From NCBI GenBank assembly GCA_031549495.1, contig JAVBPS010000051.1, positions 1-64,000 of the forward strand: DNA of 64,000 nt, given 5' to 3'. This document shows, in pieces, positions 53,122 through 61,493 of the stretch. The stretch comes from JAVBOW01 sp031549495 (GTDB lineage: Bacteria; Bacteroidota; Bacteroidia; Bacteroidales; Rikenellaceae). A model generated the notes under the pieces. The model was not told the DNA's origin, ran no database searches, and saw nothing but the letters and a program-made list of their open reading frames with translations. Positions within the stretch are counted from its first letter, which is position 1, and each line of letters opens with the position of its first letter. The translations under genes and the position numbers were made by a program.

Positions 53122-53860
53122 ACAGAAAAATATCTTCCGGATATTCCACATCAGTGAGGAACAACCCCTGCGCGGGGGCCGAGCCGCTCGCCCGCGAACG
53201 GTCGCAGCTATACAGAGCCTCGCCGAATTGTGTCGGGGTCATTTTTCCGCGGCCGACATCGACCAGCGTGCCGACCAACGCGCGCACCATATTGCGCAGG
53301 AAGCGATCTGAACTAACGGTGTATATGATTTCGAAGTCACGGTTCTCCCACAGTGACTTACCGACTTTGCAGATCGACGTTTTATTGTTCGAATGCAGCT
53401 TGCTGAAAGTCGTAAAATCATCATGCCCGACCAGCATCGCCGCCGCCTCGTTCATGCGGTCAATGTCCAGATCGACGTAGTATTGCCAGGTCGTTTCACG
53501 GCGGAAAGGGTCTTTATGCGGCAGGATATGATACTGATATTCGCGCCGCAAGGCATCGAATCGGGCATGCGCGTCGTCGCGCACCCGGCGCACATCTTTC
53601 ACCGCGACGTCGCCCGGCAACAGAGCGTTCAGGTGGTAGCAAAAATCGGCAGGCAACTCGCCCGCCGCATCGAAATGGGCCACATAATAAGCCGCATGCA
53701 CCCCCGTGTCCGTCCGTCCTGCACCCGTAATCTCCATCGCAGCGCGCAACAGCGTCGAGAGCGCCTCTTCCAGCGTTTGCTGCACCGAAGGGGCGTTTGC
53801 CTGCCGCTGCCAGCCGTTGTAGGCCGTACCGCGGTATGAAAGTTCGAGAAAAAAACGCAT
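53120..53860 (-). CDS. truA: tRNA pseudouridine(38-40) synthase
   Basis: A 246-residue TruA modifying the anticodon arm. The start MRFFLELSYRGTAYNGWQRQ at 53860 is canonical; the frame continues upstream into a palindromic repeat and is not used. The catalytic Asp lies in GAGRTDTGVHA. Other family blocks are LNALLPGDVAVKDV, FDALRREYQYHI and DRFLRNMVRALVGTLVDVG. Monocistronic with its own promoter. Confidence 0.95.
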   Translation of the reverse strand: MRFFLELSYRGTAYNGWQRQANAPSVQQTLEEALSTLLRAAMEITGAGRTDTGVHAAYYVAHFDAAGELPADFCYHLNALLPGDVAVKDVRRVRDDAHARFDALRREYQYHILPHKDPFRRETTWQYYVDLDIDRMNEAAAMLVGHDDFTTFSKLHSNNKTSICKVGKSLWENRDFEIIYTVSSDRFLRNMVRALVGTLVDVGRGKMTPTQFGEALYSCDRSRASGSAPAQGLFLTDVEYPEDIFL

Positions 53861-53885
53861 CCGGATAAAAATGTTTGACGTGGGG

Positions 53886-53916
53886 CAAAGATAGGCAATT
53901 TCGCATTGAGGACAAA
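53886..53916 (-). promoter_or_regulatory. Promoter of truA
   Basis: On the minus strand, TTTG (53916-53913), 19 bases, TATCTTTG (53893-53886), 25 bases before the ATG. Confidence 0.75.
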
Positions 53917-53930
53917 ACGCCCCCCTCATA

Positions 53931-54019
53931 TTTGTCATTCTGAGCGAAGCGAAGAATCTTGGCCGGGCTGCGCCGAAACAATTCCGCCCAAGATTCTTCA
54001 CTTCGCTCAGAACGGCAAA
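53931..54019. repeat. Intergenic palindromic repeat, class A
   Basis: tttgtcattctgagcgaagcg... / cttcgctcagaacggcaaa with some drift; interior cgggctgcgccgaaacaattccgcc. It is joined on its right to the accessory hairpin at 54024-54045. Confidence 0.8.
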
Positions 54020-54023
54020 ATAT

Positions 54024-54045
54024 CCCCCGAGTGCCGGACGGCACC
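54024..54045. repeat. Accessory hairpin repeat next to class A element
   Basis: Contains GTGCCG-ga-CGGCAC preceded by cccccga. The reverse complement, with few changes, flanks another class A element at 58425-58445. Confidence 0.6.
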
Positions 54046-54076
54046 AAAAATATTTTATTATAAGGTGCGGAATTAC

Positions 54077-54084
54077 TATCTTTG
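54077..54084 (+). promoter_or_regulatory. Promoter -7 element (TATCTTTG) of dapB-lepB
   Basis: A perfect TAnnTTTG match with TTTA 19 bases upstream (54054-54057), 20 bases before the dapB ATG. Confidence 0.6.
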
Positions 54085-54104
54085 TGGGAATTTACTGTTG
54101 CGAT

Positions 54105-54824
54105 ATGAATGTAGCTTTGATAGGGTACGGCAAGATGGGCCGCGAGATCGAGAAGATCCTCGTCGCACGCGGCCATCAGGTCGGCCTGATCGTGGATGTG
54201 GACAATGCGGGCGACCTGTGCGCGGAAAAAATGCGCGGGATCGACGTGGCCATCGAATTTTCGGCACCGGACGCGGCTTTCGGCAATGTTTGCCGCTGCA
54301 TCGAGGCGGGCGTACCGGTCGTTTGCGGCACCACGGCCTGGTTCGACCGGCTTACGGAAGCGAAAGCGCTCTGCATCAAAAAGAACGGGGCGTTTTTTTA
54401 CGCGACCAATTACAGCATCGGGGTCAACCTCGCCTTCCGGCTCAACCAGGCGCTCGCGCGCATGATGGCCCCCTTCGGACAGTATGACGTGACGATCGAG
54501 GAGACCCACCACACCCAAAAGAAGGACGCCCCGAGCGGCACGGCGATCACGCTGGCCGAGGGCATTCTCGAAAACCTCGACCGCAAAACGCGCTGGGTGG
54601 CCCATACGACTACCGAGCCGGAAGAGCTGGAGATCACTTCCGTGCGTCGCAGCGTCGTTCCGGGCACGCACGTAGTGACTTATGAGTCGGATTGCGACTA
54701 CATCACCCTGACGCATTGCGCCAAATCGCGCACCGGACTCGCCCAGGGTGCCGTGGCCGCGGCGGAATTTCTCGCCGGGCGCACGGGGGTATACACGATG
54801 GATGATCTGTTGGATAAATTATAA
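54105..54824 (+). CDS. dapB: 4-hydroxy-tetrahydrodipicolinate reductase
   Basis: A 239-residue NAD(P)H enzyme of the lysine/diaminopimelate pathway. Cofactor motif GYGKMGREI at the N-terminus; substrate/catalytic block EETHHTQKKDAPSGTA with the paired His and Lys; GTTAWFD and FFYATNYSIGVNLAFRL are typical. The start at 54105 removes seven spurious upstream residues. Nine bases separate it from lepB in one operon, an arrangement common in Bacteroidota. Confidence 0.95.
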   Translation: MNVALIGYGKMGREIEKILVARGHQVGLIVDVDNAGDLCAEKMRGIDVAIEFSAPDAAFGNVCRCIEAGVPVVCGTTAWFDRLTEAKALCIKKNGAFFYATNYSIGVNLAFRLNQALARMMAPFGQYDVTIEETHHTQKKDAPSGTAITLAEGILENLDRKTRWVAHTTTEPEELEITSVRRSVVPGTHVVTYESDCDYITLTHCAKSRTGLAQGAVAAAEFLAGRTGVYTMDDLLDKL

Positions 54825-54833
54825 CCGCACATA

Positions 54834-56279
54834 ATGGGCAAAATCAAAGAGTTCTGGCGCAATAAATGGGTGAAATTCACCATTGCCTCGCTCATCTACA
54901 TCCTCTGGTTCGTGGTCTGGACGGGCAATCCCTGGCTGCTGCTGGGCGAATTGCTGATCTACGATTTCTATATTTCGAAGATCTTCAACAAACTCGTCTG
55001 GAGCAAGCATAAAAAGCTCAAAAAGGGCAACCATTCCTACAAATTCTGGATGGAATGGGTCGAGGCGATCCTCTTCGCCACGGTCGCCGCGACGATCATA
55101 CGCATCTTTATCTTCGAGATGTACGTGATCCCCACGCCGTCGATGGAAAAGAGCCTGCTGGTGGGCGACTACCTCTGTGTGAGCAAGGTGGCTTACGGCC
55201 CCAAGATGCCCAACACGCCGGTTTCGTTCCCGTTCGTGCACAACACGATGCCGTTCTCGACGACAAAAAAATCGTACAGCGAGTGCATCAAATGGCCTTA
55301 CCACCGCCTTGCGGGGTGGGGTGATGTGAAACGCAACGACGTGGTGGTCTTTAATTTCCCGGCTGGGGATACGGTCATGCTTGAGGACCAGCAGTCATCC
55401 TACTATGATAAACTGCGCCAGTACGAGGCGATGCACGGCCCCAAAAAAGGACGCGAGCAACTATGGCGGCAATACACGATCGTCGCCCGCCCGGTGGACA
55501 AGCGTGAGAATTACGTAAAGCGCTGCGTCGGCATCCCGGGCGACACGATCTTTATCGAAGGCTCACAACTCTTCGTGAACGGGCAGCCCCAGATCCCCAT
55601 CCCGGCGATGCAATATATTTATTTTGTGCGCACGAACGGCACGCCCATCAGCAAAAAGGCTTTTGAGAAGATGGGCATATCGAACGAATCCATCTCCTTC
55701 GACCAGATAGAAAAAAGCTATATCCTGCCCCTGACCAAAGCGAATGCGGAACTCATCGCGAAGATGAACAACATAGAGCAGGTGATGCAGTATGTCGGGG
55801 AAGGGGCTCCGGCAGACATTTTCCCGAATGATGCGCGTTATCCCTGGAACGTGGATCATTTCGGGCCGCTGTGGGTGCCCTCGCGCGGGACGACCGTGGC
55901 GCTGACGCCGGATAACCTGCCGCTCTACCGCCGTATCATCGAGGTTTACGAGGGGAATACACTTGAGATCAAGGAAAACGCCCTGCAGGTGGCCGATGCC
56001 CCGATCGCAGGCGATACGCTCGACGTCGTCGAACAGACGATCTACATAAACGGCGAACCGGCAGATAGTTATACGTTCAGAATGAACTATTACTTCATGA
56101 TGGGCGACAACCGCCATAACTCGGCCGACTCGCGTTTCTGGGGCTTCGTACCCGAGGATCATGTGGTCGGCAAGGCGTCGTTCGTCTGGTTCTCGACCGA
56201 CAAGGAGAAAGGATGGTTCTCGGGAAAAATACGGTTCAGCCGCATGTTCCGGGGGACTGAAAGGTTACAAAACCGATAA
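54834..56279 (+). CDS. lepB: Signal peptidase I
   Basis: A 481-residue inner-membrane serine protease cleaving Sec signal peptides. Two or three N-terminal membrane segments (FTIASLIYILWFVVWTG; LLLGELLIYDFYI; AILFATVAATIIRIFIFEMYVI) precede the catalytic Ser in PTPSMEKSLLVGD and the general-base Lys in NYVKRCVGIPGD. The C-terminal box MGDNRHNSADSRFWGFV is complete. A large insertion between boxes (about 240-400) makes it longer than the E. coli enzyme, as is usual in Bacteroidota. Confidence 0.95.
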   Translation: MGKIKEFWRNKWVKFTIASLIYILWFVVWTGNPWLLLGELLIYDFYISKIFNKLVWSKHKKLKKGNHSYKFWMEWVEAILFATVAATIIRIFIFEMYVIPTPSMEKSLLVGDYLCVSKVAYGPKMPNTPVSFPFVHNTMPFSTTKKSYSECIKWPYHRLAGWGDVKRNDVVVFNFPAGDTVMLEDQQSSYYDKLRQYEAMHGPKKGREQLWRQYTIVARPVDKRENYVKRCVGIPGDTIFIEGSQLFVNGQPQIPIPAMQYIYFVRTNGTPISKKAFEKMGISNESISFDQIEKSYILPLTKANAELIAKMNNIEQVMQYVGEGAPADIFPNDARYPWNVDHFGPLWVPSRGTTVALTPDNLPLYRRIIEVYEGNTLEIKENALQVADAPIAGDTLDVVEQTIYINGEPADSYTFRMNYYFMMGDNRHNSADSRFWGFVPEDHVVGKASFVWFSTDKEKGWFSGKIRFSRMFRGTERLQNR

Positions 56280-56286
56280 GCTACAA

Positions 56287-56892
56287 GTGGAACCGGACAG
56301 CTACCATACCCTTGCGGCGGCGGCCCGGACCTCGACCCGGGAGCGGAGCAGTAAATTCATCGCGTTCGCCTGGCCGGTAAGCGGTGAAGAGGAGGTGAAA
56401 ACGCACCTGGACGCGCTGCGGAAGGAGTTTTATGATGCTACGCATCATTGCTGGGCTTGCCGCCTGGGAGTGGGGGCTACGGAGACATCGCGCTCCAATG
56501 ATGACGGGGAACCTTCCGGAACAGCAGGAAAACCGATCCTCGGACAGATCCTTTCGCATGGACTGACGAATATACTCATAGTAGTAGTGCGTTATTTCGG
56601 CGGGACGAAACTCGGGGTGCCGGGATTGATCGCGGCTTACAAAGAGGCGGCGGCCGAGGTGATCGGGCAGTGCGAGGTGGTGGAGCGGACGGTGGATGCG
56701 GTGTTCGACATCGCGTTTCCGTATGCGGGAATGAACGCCGTGATGCGGGTGGTCAAGGAGATGCAGCCGGATGTGCTGTCGCAGAATTTTGATAATGTGT
56801 GCGATATGCGGATTTCGATCCGCCGCGGCAGGGCGGAAGAGTTGCAGGGACGGCTACTCAAATGCGAGGGGCTGACGCTGAAGGAAAAATAA
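56287..56892 (+). CDS. IMPACT/YigZ family protein
   Basis: A 201-residue protein with the UPF0029/IMPACT N-terminal domain: SKFIAFAWPVSGEEEV, HHCWACRLG, the signature NDDGEPSGTAGKPIL, and VVVRYFGGTKLGVPGLIAAYKEAA, followed by a small C-terminal domain. No ATG gives a sensible start; the GTG at 56287, seven bases after the lepB stop, is chosen because it places SYHTLAA at the usual N-terminal distance. Probably translated after lepB in the same operon. The cellular role of YigZ proteins is not settled. Confidence 0.82.
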   Translation: MEPDSYHTLAAAARTSTRERSSKFIAFAWPVSGEEEVKTHLDALRKEFYDATHHCWACRLGVGATETSRSNDDGEPSGTAGKPILGQILSHGLTNILIVVVRYFGGTKLGVPGLIAAYKEAAAEVIGQCEVVERTVDAVFDIAFPYAGMNAVMRVVKEMQPDVLSQNFDNVCDMRISIRRGRAEELQGRLLKCEGLTLKEK

Positions 56893-56910
56893 AATAGAAA
56901 TTGAGCGCGT

Positions 56911-56997
56911 TTGTCATTCAGAGCGAAGCGAAGAATCTTGGTCTGAATGATCTGAACACAGCCCGACCAAGATTCTTCGCTTCGCTCTGAATGACAA
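56911..56997. repeat. Intergenic palindromic repeat, class A
   Basis: Arms ttgtcattcagagcgaagcg... / complement, interior ctgaatgatctgaacacagcccga. It lies after yigZ and before pyrB. Confidence 0.86.
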
Positions 56998-57020
56998 GAG
57001 GAAAACTAAAAAGGGAAAAT

Positions 57021-57932
57021 ATGGGAAAGAAAAACCTGATCTCCATCACCGATTTCACCAAAGATGAAATCCTGCGGATCATGGACCTCGCGGCCGAATT
57101 CGAGCAGACGCCCTACCAGGATTTGCTGCACGGCAGGGTAGTGGCCTCGCTCTTTTTCGAACCCTCGACGCGCACGCGGCTCAGCTTCGAAAGCGCCGTC
57201 AACCGCCTGGGCGGCAGGGTGATCGGTTTTTCGGACGGCAACAGCACCAGTCTTTCGAAGGGCGAATCGCTCCACGACACGATCATGACCATCTCGAATT
57301 ACAGCGACATGATCATCATGCGCCACTCGATCGAGGGGGCGCCGCGCTATGCGAGCGAAATTTCGAAGGTTCCCGTGGTGAACGCCGGTGACGGGGCCAA
57401 CCAGCACCCTTCACAGACGCTGCTCGACCTCTATTCGATCAAAAAGACCCAGGCGAGCCTCGACGGGATCAACATCATGATGGTCGGCGACCTGAAATAC
57501 GGCCGCACGGTGCACTCGCTGCTGCAGGCACTCTCGCATTTCGACACTAAGTTCACGTTCGTCGCTCCGCCCGAGTTGCAGATGCCGGAAGAATATAAAC
57601 TTTTCCTTAAGGAAAAAGGGCTTAAATACACGGAAACGAGCAAAATAGACGACTCGATCAACCAGGCCGACATCGTCTACATGACCCGCGTGCAGCGGGA
57701 GCGTTTCACCGACCCGATGGAGTACGAGCGCGTGAAGAACGTCTACGTGCTCACCAACGCCATGCTCGCCGCCACGAAGCCCAACATGCGCATCCTGCAC
57801 CCGCTGCCGCGCGTGAACGAGATCGCCACCGATGTGGACGGCAACCCGAAGGCGTATTATTTCAACCAGACCGAAAACGGGGTTTACACCCGCATGGCCA
57901 TCATCAGTTACCTGTTAGGGATCAAAAAATAA
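57021..57932 (+). CDS. pyrB: Aspartate carbamoyltransferase, catalytic subunit
   Basis: A 303-residue enzyme of pyrimidine synthesis (aspartate + carbamoyl phosphate). The carbamoyl-phosphate site is FFEPSTRTRLSFESAVNRLGG in two parts; HPSQTLLDLYSI and MMVGDLKYGRTVHSLLQAL follow; MTRVQRERF and LHPLPRVNEI complete the family set. The ATG at 57021 (MGKKNLISI) is chosen; upstream codons derive from the flanking repeat. It is followed six bases later by pyrI, as in the E. coli-type PyrBI holoenzyme. Confidence 0.96.
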   Translation: MGKKNLISITDFTKDEILRIMDLAAEFEQTPYQDLLHGRVVASLFFEPSTRTRLSFESAVNRLGGRVIGFSDGNSTSLSKGESLHDTIMTISNYSDMIIMRHSIEGAPRYASEISKVPVVNAGDGANQHPSQTLLDLYSIKKTQASLDGINIMMVGDLKYGRTVHSLLQALSHFDTKFTFVAPPELQMPEEYKLFLKEKGLKYTETSKIDDSINQADIVYMTRVQRERFTDPMEYERVKNVYVLTNAMLAATKPNMRILHPLPRVNEIATDVDGNPKAYYFNQTENGVYTRMAIISYLLGIKK

Positions 57933-57938
57933 CGCGAT

Positions 57939-58400
57939 ATGACACCGGACAAACGAATGGAAGTCAGGGCAATCGAGAACGGGACGGTGATCGACCACAT
58001 CCCCGCCGACTGCCTGTTTCAGATCATCAACATCCTGCGCCTGGACCGCGAGACCAACCGCATTACCTTCGGCACCAACATGGAAAGCAAGCGGATGGGG
58101 AAAAAGGCAATAATCAAGATCAACGACCGTTATTGCATGACCGAGGAGTTGAACCGCATCGCGCTGGTGGCTCCGATGGCTATCATCAACATTATCAAGG
58201 ACTACGAGGTGATCGAGAAGCGCCCCGTGACGGTTCCCGACCGCGTGGAAGGGTTTGTGCGCTGCGCCAATCCCAAATGCGTCACCAACAACGAACCCGT
58301 CACGACCGCCTTCGAGGTAATTCAGGGCGAGCAGGTTTCGCTCAGGTGTCGTTACTGCGAAAAGATCACCTATCAGAGTCAACTGGAACTGATAAAATAA
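57939..58400 (+). CDS. pyrI: Aspartate carbamoyltransferase, regulatory subunit
   Basis: A 153-residue nucleotide-binding regulatory chain. The N-terminal allosteric domain has VRAIENGTVIDHIPAD and LNRIALVAPMAIINIIKDYEVIEK in two parts. The C-terminal zinc site uses C-A-N-P-K-C and C-R-Y-C. Its presence implies feedback control of PyrB by nucleotides. Confidence 0.96.
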   Translation: MTPDKRMEVRAIENGTVIDHIPADCLFQIINILRLDRETNRITFGTNMESKRMGKKAIIKINDRYCMTEELNRIALVAPMAIINIIKDYEVIEKRPVTVPDRVEGFVRCANPKCVTNNEPVTTAFEVIQGEQVSLRCRYCEKITYQSQLELIK

Positions 58401-58424
58401 CCTGTTTGTCATTATGGGTGAAGC

Positions 58425-58445
58425 GGTGCCGCCCGGCACTCGGGG
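58425..58445. repeat. Accessory hairpin repeat next to class A element
   Basis: GGTGCCGCCCGGCACTCGGG holds the hairpin GTGCCG-cc-CGGCAC and is the inverted counterpart of 54024-54045. A lone gtcatt-like half-site (tttgtcattatgggtgaagc) precedes it. Confidence 0.6.
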
Positions 58446-58448
58446 AAT

Positions 58449-58540
58449 ATTTGTCATTCTGAGCGAAGCGAAGAATCTTGGTCTAAACCATTCTGAGCAC
58501 AGCCCGACCAAGATTCTTCGCTTCGATCTGAATGACAAAT
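58449..58540. repeat. Intergenic palindromic repeat, class A
   Basis: atttgtcattctgagcgaag ... complement, interior ctaaaccattctgagcacagcccga. It lies between pyrI and uvrA. Confidence 0.85.
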
Positions 58541-58578
58541 AGTAACCAAAATACAGAGCAAGGAAGGTAAGGCAATCA

Positions 58579-61374
58579 ATGAGCAAAAAAGAAACACCGA
58601 AAATACATATAAAAGGTGCGAGGGTACACAACCTCAAAAACATAGAGGTCGAGATCCCTCACAACCAACTGGTCGTGGTGACCGGCCTTTCCGGCTCGGG
58701 CAAGTCGACTCTTGCATTCGACACGATCTTTGCCGAAGGGCAGCGTTGTTACGTGGAGAGCCTCTCGGCCTATGCCCGCCAGTTCCTGGGCAAGATCGAT
58801 AAGCCGGACGTGGATTTCATCACCGGCATCGCCCCCGCCATCGCCATCCAGCAGCAGGTCAACACACGCAACCCGCGCTCGACCGTGGGGACCTCGACCG
58901 AGATCTATGACTACATGAAGCTGCTTTTCGCGCGTGTGGGGCATACGTTTTCGCCCGTCACGGGACAGGAGGTGCGCGCCTATTACGTGAAGGATGTGGT
59001 CGATTATGTGACGGCGATGCCTGCCGAAACACGCATTATCGTCGCCTCGCCGGTCGCGTTGCGCGAGGGGGAGACCTTTGCCGGAAAGCTCGGCGACCTG
59101 CTCAAGGAGGGGGTGCAGCGGCTTTATGTAGGCGGCAAGACGGTTTTGATCGAGGATTTTCTCTCGATCCTTTCACCTGCGGCCGACCCGGCCGATTTCT
59201 CCGTGGTGGTCGACCGCATGAAGGCGGGCATCCAGCAGGAGAGCGTGAACCGGCTGGCCGATTCGATCGCTGCGGCATTTAATTACGGCGACGGGGTTTG
59301 CAGGATCATTACTGAGGAAGAACGGCCCACTTCACGCGATTTTTCGTCGCGTTTCGAGGCGGACGGGATCCGGTTCGAGCACCCCTCGGAGCACCTTTTC
59401 AGCTTCAATAATCCCATCGGGGCGTGCCCGCGCTGCGAGGGTTACGGCAAGGTGATCGGCATCGACGAGGACCTTGTGGTGCCGGACAAAAATAAGACGA
59501 TCTACGAGGATGCCATCGCGTGCTGGAAGGGTGATACGATGAAGCTCTGGAAGGAAGAGCTCGTGTATAGCTCTTCGAAATTCGATTTTCCGATCCATAC
59601 GCCTTACCACAGCCTTACGAAGCAGGAAAAGGCGCTGCTTTGGCGCGGAAACGAGTATTTCCATGGTTTGGACGACTTTTTCCGCTACCTGGAGAGCGAG
59701 CGCTTCAAGATACAATACCGCGTACTGCTGTCGCGCTACACGGGCAAAACGCTCTGCCCGGATTGCGGCGGGGCGCGGCTGCGGCCCGAGGCGCTCTACG
59801 TGAAGGTCGGCGGGCGGAATATCGCCGAGTTGGTGACGATGCCTGCGGCGGAATTGAAAGCATTTTTCGATGCGCTCGAACTGGACGACCACGACACGAA
59901 GACCGGAGGGCGTATCCTGACCGAGATCCGCACGCGGCTGCAATACATGCTCGACGTGGGGCTGGGCTACCTGACGCTCGACCGACTCTCATCGACCCTC
60001 TCGGGCGGCGAAAGCCAGCGCATCAACCTCTCCTCGTCGCTGGGGAGTAACCTCACGGGGTCGCTCTACGTGCTGGACGAGCCGAGCATCGGGCTGCACC
60101 CGCGCGACACCCAGCAGTTAATCCACGTGCTCAAGCAGTTGCGCGACCTGGGCAACACGGTGATCGTCGTGGAGCACGAGGAGGAGATCATCCGCGCAGC
60201 CGACCAGATCATCGACATGGGGCCCGGAGCGGGGTACAACGGCGGCGAGGTGGTCTTTAGCGGCAACCTGCCTTCGTTGATGCAGGCCACGGACAGCCTC
60301 ACGGCCGATTACCTTTCCGGACGGCGCAGCATCCCCAGACCCGATTCGCCACGCGGATGGAGCAATTATATTGAAGTCAAAGGGGCCCGCGAGCACAATC
60401 TCAAGGGGATAGACGTGAAAATTCCGTTGGGCGCCATGACCTGTGTGACGGGGGTGAGCGGCAGCGGTAAATCGTCGCTCGTAAAGGGTATCCTCTATCC
60501 CGCGCTACGCCGGATGCTCCTTGAAACGGGGCTGAAACCCGGAAATTTCGATAAACTTACGGGGGACGTGGGGATGCTGAAAGCCGTGGAAATGATCGAC
60601 CAGAATCCCATCGGTCGCTCTTCGCGGTCGAATCCCGTCACTTATATCAAAGCGTACGATGAAATACGCAAACTTTTTGCAGACCAGCCGTTTGCGAAGA
60701 GCAATGGATATACCCCTTCGCACTTCTCGTTCAACATTGCGGGCGGGCGTTGCGAGGAGTGCCAGGGCGAAGGATTCATCAAAGTCGAGATGCAATTCAT
60801 GGCCGACGTCGAGTTGCGCTGCGAGTGCTGCGGCGGGCGGCGGTTCAAGGATGAAATTCTGGAAGTGCGCTACCAGGGCATGTCGATCTATGATGTGCTG
60901 GAACTGACGATCGAGGATGCCATCGCGCTGTTTTCCAAGCAAAAGGACTCGACAGCTAAACGCATTGCGGAGAAATTGCAGACCTTGGCGGACGTGGGGC
61001 TGGGCTATGTGAAACTGGGGCAGTCTTCTTCGACGCTCTCGGGTGGAGAGAGTCAGCGCGTTAAGTTGGCCTCGTTCCTGCTGCGTGAGAACACCTCGGG
61101 ACACGTTATGTTCATCTTCGACGAGCCGACAACAGGGCTACACCTGCACGATATAAACAAACTGCTCACATCGATCAACGCACTGATCACCAGAGGACAT
61201 ACGGTCATTATCGTGGAACACAACATGGAGGTGATCAAATGCGCCGACTGGGTCATCGACCTCGGCCCGGAAGGGGGTGACCAGGGCGGACAACTGGTCT
61301 ACCAGGGAACGGTGGACGGACTGGCGAAATGCAAAGAGAGTTACACGGGGCAATATTTAGCGAAACATGATTAA
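58579..61374 (+). CDS. uvrA: Excinuclease ABC subunit A
   Basis: A 931-residue damage-recognition ATPase of nucleotide excision repair. Two ABC ATPase halves: Walker A GLSGSGKST and GVSGSGKSS; signatures LSGGESQRINL and LSGGESQRVKL; Walker B YVLDEPSIGLHP and FIFDEPTTGLH. Zinc modules are CPRCEGYG with CPDCGG, and CEECQGEG with CECCGG. The start MSKKETPKIHIKGARVHNLKNI is normal. Full length and intact; monocistronic between two palindromic repeats. Confidence 0.97.
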   Translation: MSKKETPKIHIKGARVHNLKNIEVEIPHNQLVVVTGLSGSGKSTLAFDTIFAEGQRCYVESLSAYARQFLGKIDKPDVDFITGIAPAIAIQQQVNTRNPRSTVGTSTEIYDYMKLLFARVGHTFSPVTGQEVRAYYVKDVVDYVTAMPAETRIIVASPVALREGETFAGKLGDLLKEGVQRLYVGGKTVLIEDFLSILSPAADPADFSVVVDRMKAGIQQESVNRLADSIAAAFNYGDGVCRIITEEERPTSRDFSSRFEADGIRFEHPSEHLFSFNNPIGACPRCEGYGKVIGIDEDLVVPDKNKTIYEDAIACWKGDTMKLWKEELVYSSSKFDFPIHTPYHSLTKQEKALLWRGNEYFHGLDDFFRYLESERFKIQYRVLLSRYTGKTLCPDCGGARLRPEALYVKVGGRNIAELVTMPAAELKAFFDALELDDHDTKTGGRILTEIRTRLQYMLDVGLGYLTLDRLSSTLSGGESQRINLSSSLGSNLTGSLYVLDEPSIGLHPRDTQQLIHVLKQLRDLGNTVIVVEHEEEIIRAADQIIDMGPGAGYNGGEVVFSGNLPSLMQATDSLTADYLSGRRSIPRPDSPRGWSNYIEVKGAREHNLKGIDVKIPLGAMTCVTGVSGSGKSSLVKGILYPALRRMLLETGLKPGNFDKLTGDVGMLKAVEMIDQNPIGRSSRSNPVTYIKAYDEIRKLFADQPFAKSNGYTPSHFSFNIAGGRCEECQGEGFIKVEMQFMADVELRCECCGGRRFKDEILEVRYQGMSIYDVLELTIEDAIALFSKQKDSTAKRIAEKLQTLADVGLGYVKLGQSSSTLSGGESQRVKLASFLLRENTSGHVMFIFDEPTTGLHLHDINKLLTSINALITRGHTVIIVEHNMEVIKCADWVIDLGPEGGDQGGQLVYQGTVDGLAKCKESYTGQYLAKHD

Positions 61375-61393
61375 TTTTGACATGAAGACTGTT

Positions 61394-61480
61394 TTGTCAT
61401 TCTGAACGAAGTGAAGAATCTTGGTCGGGTTGTGCCGGAACAATTCAGACCAAGATTCTTCACTTCGTTCAGAATGACAA
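61394..61480. repeat. Intergenic palindromic repeat, class A
   Basis: ttgtcattctgaacgaagtg ... complement, interior cgggttgtgccggaacaattcaga. It lies between uvrA and the M16 peptidase gene. Confidence 0.86.
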
Positions 61481-61493
61481 GGAAAGAAAAATA

